Source: Clavelina lepadiformis
Taxonomy: Eukaryota; Chordata; Ascidiacea; Aplousobranchia; Clavelinidae
Reading direction: 5' to 3'
Length of the DNA stretch: 64,000 nt
Assembly (NCBI RefSeq): GCF_947623445.1
Contig: NC_135241.1
Coordinates: 3,040,501-3,104,500 of the forward strand
This document shows, piece by piece, positions 59,883 through 64,000 of the stretch. Under the pieces are notes generated by a model, which saw only the letters and a list, made by a program, of their open reading frames with translations, had not been told where the DNA came from and did not search any database. The translations under genes were made by a program, and so were the position numbers. Numbering within the stretch: position 1 is the first letter of the stretch; each line of letters starts with the position of its first letter.

Positions 59883-62495
59883 TTAAAGCGCGACTCCTCG
59901 TATCGAGACCTGCGGCTTCACCACAGTGTGACACTTCGAAAATATTGCCAGCTTCGGGCCCCTTGGCCGGGTACTCTGCAGCGTAACCACACGTTTAATT
60001 GACTCGTATGTTTCCGCCGCTATTTGGCGCTGACGCACGCGCTTTAGTAACTTGGTCGCGCAGATGTTCTGCTGCACTTTATTGTGGTCGAAATCGAGCC
60101 GAGATTTTCCGTCAAAAGTGGGAGGAAGCGGCTCCGGAAGCATTTCCTTTTTTCGGAGGGGTTTTCCGGAAATAAGGCATGAATCTTTAGCCGAGATGGG
60201 AATATGGGCAGCGGGCGTATATAACTCTTGCATGTACCTGCGCATCGAAGGCTTGTATCCTAAATTCCGATACGTTTGCAACGAAACAATCTGTTTGTCC
60301 TTAGTCGTTCTCTCGCCGTCCGTAGAATCCGATTGGTTTCCAGTCACTGTTTCCTGAGCAGGTTTATCGATCTCTTCTTCGATCCCGTTGGTACTAAATG
60401 GGTGAAGGTCGCGCACAGAGGCCGTAAGCATCTCCCGGACCGTATGTTTGTGACTGGTAGATCTCTCCGACAAGGAGCTTAGAGCATTCGATAAGACAGA
60501 AGACTGGCAACTTCGTGACGTTCCCAAAGCGACGGTGACAACGTCGTCGTTTCTATTTTCAATCTCGGACAAGTTCTCCAAACTCGACTGGTCGTTAATG
60601 TCGTGTTTTGCCTTCTTTGATAACTTAAACTTCTGGCTAGCACCCGAATTGTTGTTCTGCTGCTCTGGAGCTTGCTTTTTGTCTTCTTTCTTAGTCATCT
60701 TCTCCTCCTCTTTAGACTGTCTCAGATGGGAGTCCGGCATGGAGAGCTCCACCACGCGGCACATGGTCTTCTCCTGCAGACGAAAGGGAGGGCAAAGTGG
60801 TTTCCTTTCTGTGTAAGAATAACGAAACTTCGAAGTGGAAGTATCTGAAGAAAAATTGTGATCACGAATTGAGTAAATCTATTGCCCTGTGAGTTGCCAA
60901 AAATATGTTAGAAAACTTGATGATTAAGACCGACAGGCACAAAGAGTTGAAAATTGCAAAATCCGTTGACACGAAATGGCGCTTATAATTTTTTTAAATT
61001 TAAACGACTGCAAAATTGTTATTTGCAGAAAAAAGGGATAAAACATTGACAAAATTTTAAACTGAATATCGACAGAAAATGCATTAAGGAACTTGCATGA
61101 AACAAATTATTATAGCGAACAGTTGCATTACAGCAGACAGAACCTGCACGAGTTTCCAAAAGTCTTGACTCTCCTCTGGCTGTGGCAAGTCGCACAAGCT
61201 CTTGCACGCCCAATCCTGAAATGCTTTGTACAGGGTACTTGGTCATATCGGGCAAGCGAACTTGCTTACGAAGTGGCGACAAATTCAAGTTTTTTCGTCT
61301 CTGCCTTGCCTCAGGACTCGCTATTCCGGTTCCTTCATCCTCTGAATCTTCGTTGCAAGACCCCGTATCCATAACCTCTTCTTCAGGAGTCGCAGGTAGC
61401 CTTAATAACAGATAAAAAGCAAATGATGAATACATTAATATACACGATGTCTCTGTAAGTGTAATACACAAAAGTAAACAATAAGAGGTTAATGCAAATT
61501 TTGAGGATTATTGGATCATCTTGAAGTTATAAGGTGATACGCATTTATATAAACGATGTCTATGTTACGGACAAAAGCAAACGATAGGAGATTATTGCGA
61601 ATTTTGAAGATTTTTAGTTCATCTTGAAGTTATAATCTTTGTGCATTTTAGTCTTCTGAGTATAAGCTTTGAGTAACTACGGATCAATAGAGAGCACAAA
61701 CGTGCAACTGGTTATTCGGTGTGACTGCGCTTGAAAACCGATGCACATTCCTACTGTAATAGATTTCCTTACTGTAAGCTGTTATCCGATACTGTAGCGA
61801 GAGTAGTCCTACGCACAGCTGCCATAACTCTGCAAGAAAAATTTCGCTGTCATTAAAATCTCTCCAACACGTCTCCTATGAGTTACAGAAACTTTGACCC
61901 ACTGAGCTCTGTGCATCAACCTCGGCAGACCGAGATCGTCATATGCTTTTTCAATTTCCTCCATTCCGTACGTTCCATGACAGGCGCAGTTTCTGTGTCC
62001 AGTCAACAACGCGTTTCTTAGGGCTCTGTACTCTCGTATGTATTCTCCGATGTCTGAATGGTAGCGGAAGTTGGCCTCTGTGCAAAGTACAAAGAACTAC
62101 TTAAACAACGACGACGAGGTATTGGCACAAGCATTTATGGCTTTTAACTTACGCGGTTTTGAGTTTTCTTCGATATTTGCTGAATTTCTATGTAACTTTG
62201 CGTTGGGTAAGACCACTTTTCCGCCATCCTTCTTTTCCCGTTTCTTCGCTGCGTCTTTCAAAGACTTTCCCATACGATTAGCCCCTTTCAAGGACACTTT
62301 CCTTTTCTTGTTTGCCTCATTCAGGTCGCCTTCGCCCCATGGGGTTAATGGGCTGCTCGAACGAGTGGACAGTCCTCTGGCAGGGATACATGAAGAACGT
62401 CGTTCTTTGGCGACGGAGCGTCCAGTAGACCGTTTCTGGAGATTGTGGCCGGCAAGTGGCAAAATTGAGCTGTGCCCAGTATCGTTAGGCGACAT
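59883..62495 (-). CDS. Uncharacterised 596-aa basic protein
   Basis: Four exons (62153-62495, 61813-62077, 61144-61400, 59883-60808) join in frame (phases 1, 2, 1) to 596 aa. Residues 1-114 are Lys/Arg/Ser-rich with likely nuclear signals (KKRK, AAKKREKKDG) and probably disordered. Residues 115-203, from exon 2, look like the only compact part: YHSDIGEYIREYRALRNALL, then HRNCACHGTYGMEEIEKAYD and a helix with HRRRVGEIL. Exon 3 adds an acidic stretch (NEDSEDEG) and LSPLRKQVRLPDMTKYPVQS. Exon 4 is a long polar region with a Glu/Lys-rich run, then QTYRNLGYKPSMRRYMQELY and a basic helix (KLLKRVRQRQIAAETYESIK). No known domain is recognised. The donor of exon 2 (GTAGGA) and the acceptor of exon 3 (TTATTAAG) are weak, so that junction is least certain. 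Introns of 335 and 412 bp hold nothing else. Confidence 0.75.
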
Positions 62496-64000
62496 GATGA
62501 CCCGTTATAAGGACGCTACATATTGCCAGTCATAGCCTATGCCTTAAAACTTTTAAACAAGGTAAATATTTTTTCAACAATTTACAACCGATCTAGGGAC
62601 AAATTCATAACTTATCAGCCTTTATAGTGTCCAACAAAACTATATTTTGCTGGCATTTCAGTTCACTTACTACTAAAAGCGGTCTGCATTTTAGCAAAAA
62701 CTTTTACCAAAGGTCTTTTACCCGGTTTCTTATTAATCTAACTTGAAAGTTAAGACATAGTAAACCAAAGCTAATCTAAATAGGGTCTAGTATGCAAGTG
62801 CACAACAGGATGCCTTTACATACTACACCTCAGCTACTCTAATCGTGACGTCATCTGGTTGTGCACTTGTATTCTGGACCCCTTAAATATGTCTTGCAGC
62901 CAAAATCGACTTATAACTTAACCTTACATAACTAAAATCAACATTTTGAGCATCCTTTCCACGCAACTAACGGCCTATCTTGTACAACTCGCCGCTTGAC
63001 CCAGTGAAATGGTTACTTTCATTAATTAAATCTACTGTACAGTATGTAAACTCATCATCCTTGACTATCCCTTTGTTAATCAGCACATGACTGCTTAGTC
63101 TTTCAGATTTAAGCCTTATAAAGGTTTTTTATTTTATTCCGTTGTAAATGAATGTAAAAAAGTTTAACTATTAAGATTCATCTGCATTGGCGGTATTGTA
63201 TCAACTACGTAAAGATACCTTGAAAACTGCTTTGGTGTTTTGTGTTAGCTGCGACCTAGCTTGGCTTTTGATAATATGAACAATGACTTTCCGTCATAGG
63301 TTTCTATGGTCAGTGAAATTTGAAATCGAAGTAGAATTTCCGAAATTGAATACTCACTGTAAACAACTCTTCGCATAAAGTCTCTGTTGCCTTGATACAG
63401 CCGTGCTAGTAAAAACTATAATGGCTACATGACACCAAAATACCTCGCGCATTAAACCAATATGATGCGTGTAAACACTAAAATGCAGCCCCTATAGTAA
63501 AACAGATTTGCTTTTGAAAAAGTGACCCAAGAGCTGATGTGAAGAGGTGAATCATATAACGCATAGAGGCTGTGACATAATTCTGAAACTAATGACGATT
63601 GATTTTTTCGTTTGGTGTGTATTCTGTAACGTCACGCTTTCGACTAAACTGCCATAAAAACATCGATTTTTATACGATAAAACGGCCCCATAAATTATTG
63701 CAAGATACTTAGGCTAGAGACACAAAAAACGTTCTTTTACCATCCGCGCATAACTATATGCAAAGGTTTATGGTCGTCGACCGCATTGAGCCAGTGTTGG
63801 TCTGGCGTTATCAAAAGTGCGCTTTTCTTCGCCGAAAAAATAATTTACAAAACTTAGGCGAGCGGCTTTGATAACACATTATCGTTTCACTCCTTGTATG
63901 TATAAATCCTCCCGATAACAATTGCCCAATTGTGACGTACGTATGTTTTAACAATACCGCAACGTGCCAGGCTCAGCAAAACGCCTGATAAGTGATAACA
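62496..64000. other. Upstream flank of the 596-aa gene, window end
   Basis: 1.5 kb with no recognised exon. It contains MITE copy 2 (62783-62881). The promoter of the 596-aa gene should lie here; no clear core element was picked out. Confidence 0.5.
62783..62881. mobile_element. Short MITE with 8-bp target duplication, copy 2
   Basis: A 99-bp relative of the element at 33198-33305, in the same orientation. Ends: left GGGTCTAGTATGCAAGTGCA, right (opposite strand) GGGTCCAGAATACAAGTGCA, both continuing to CACAAC. Interior blocks are shared with copy 1 (TGCCTTTACATA versus TGTCTTTGCATA; GTCATCTGGTTGTGCACTTG near the right end). Flanks TCTAAATA (62775-62782) and CTTAAATA (62882-62889) form an 8-bp duplication with two mismatches. 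Confidence 0.75.

Noticed and set aside
59584-59934. 116-aa minus-strand frame overlapping the end of the 596-aa gene
   Set aside because: It overlaps the end of exon 4 in a different frame and then runs into AT-rich sequence; no similarity.

Overview
This window is eukaryotic, AT-rich, with genes in pieces joined by GT-AG introns. The best guess is an ascidian tunicate (a Ciona-like sea squirt). This is inferred from three things: the NR2F receptor carries the chordate-type N-terminus (MAMVVTSW) and C-terminal WPY tail, introns are short in most genes, and single-copy-type orthologues of vertebrate genes sit close together. The species cannot be proved from the window alone. No retrovirus, LTR element, Polinton or long LINE coding remnant was recognised; the mobile DNA seen is small non-autonomous DNA transposons and one tRNA-like SINE.

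Layout. Positions 1-8997 hold no convincing gene and lie upstream of a COUP-TF/NR2F nuclear receptor (+, 8998-19779, four coding exons, 463 aa, large introns). Positions 19780-25400 are intergenic and contain a 592-bp hAT-type non-autonomous element (23993-24584). Then come UNC45, a myosin chaperone (-, 25710-32129, 17 coding exons, 937 aa), and just upstream of it on the same strand ATPIF1, the F1-ATPase inhibitor (-, 32428-32724). MAF1, the RNA polymerase III repressor (+, 35110-35960, two exons), and a CIB2-like calcium- and integrin-binding protein (+, 38098-39945, seven exons) follow. A tandem pair of identical-length MITEs (41215-41698) separates CIB2 from an intronless Rab GDI (-, 42863-44191). 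A SINE-like element lies near 46.5 kb. A beta-1,3-galactosyltransferase-family enzyme (-, 48553-50698, five exons) follows.

The last part is less familiar: a two-exon secreted, dibasic-rich protein (+, 54785-55951, 327 aa) that I cannot name, and a four-exon, 596-aa lysine/arginine-rich protein (-, 59883-62495) with no recognised domain. A short candidate exon lies at 59247-59436.

The genes do not form one pathway. They are a mixed set of regulatory (NR2F, MAF1), muscle/mitochondrial (UNC45, ATPIF1, CIB2) and secretory (GDI, glycosyltransferase) genes. The only arrangement suggesting shared expression is the head-to-tail ATPIF1-UNC45 pair, 298 bp apart, where the ATPIF1 stop codon lies inside an AATAAA and a plausible splice acceptor sits just before the UNC45 start. 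The most novel items are a small MITE family with 8-bp target duplications (33.2 and 62.8 kb), the three-target-site tandem MITE at 41.2-41.7 kb, a perfect 24-bp-arm hairpin at 38.2 kb, and the two orphan genes. Exon limits were read by eye from reading frame, GT/AG sites and remembered family sequences; no alignment was run.
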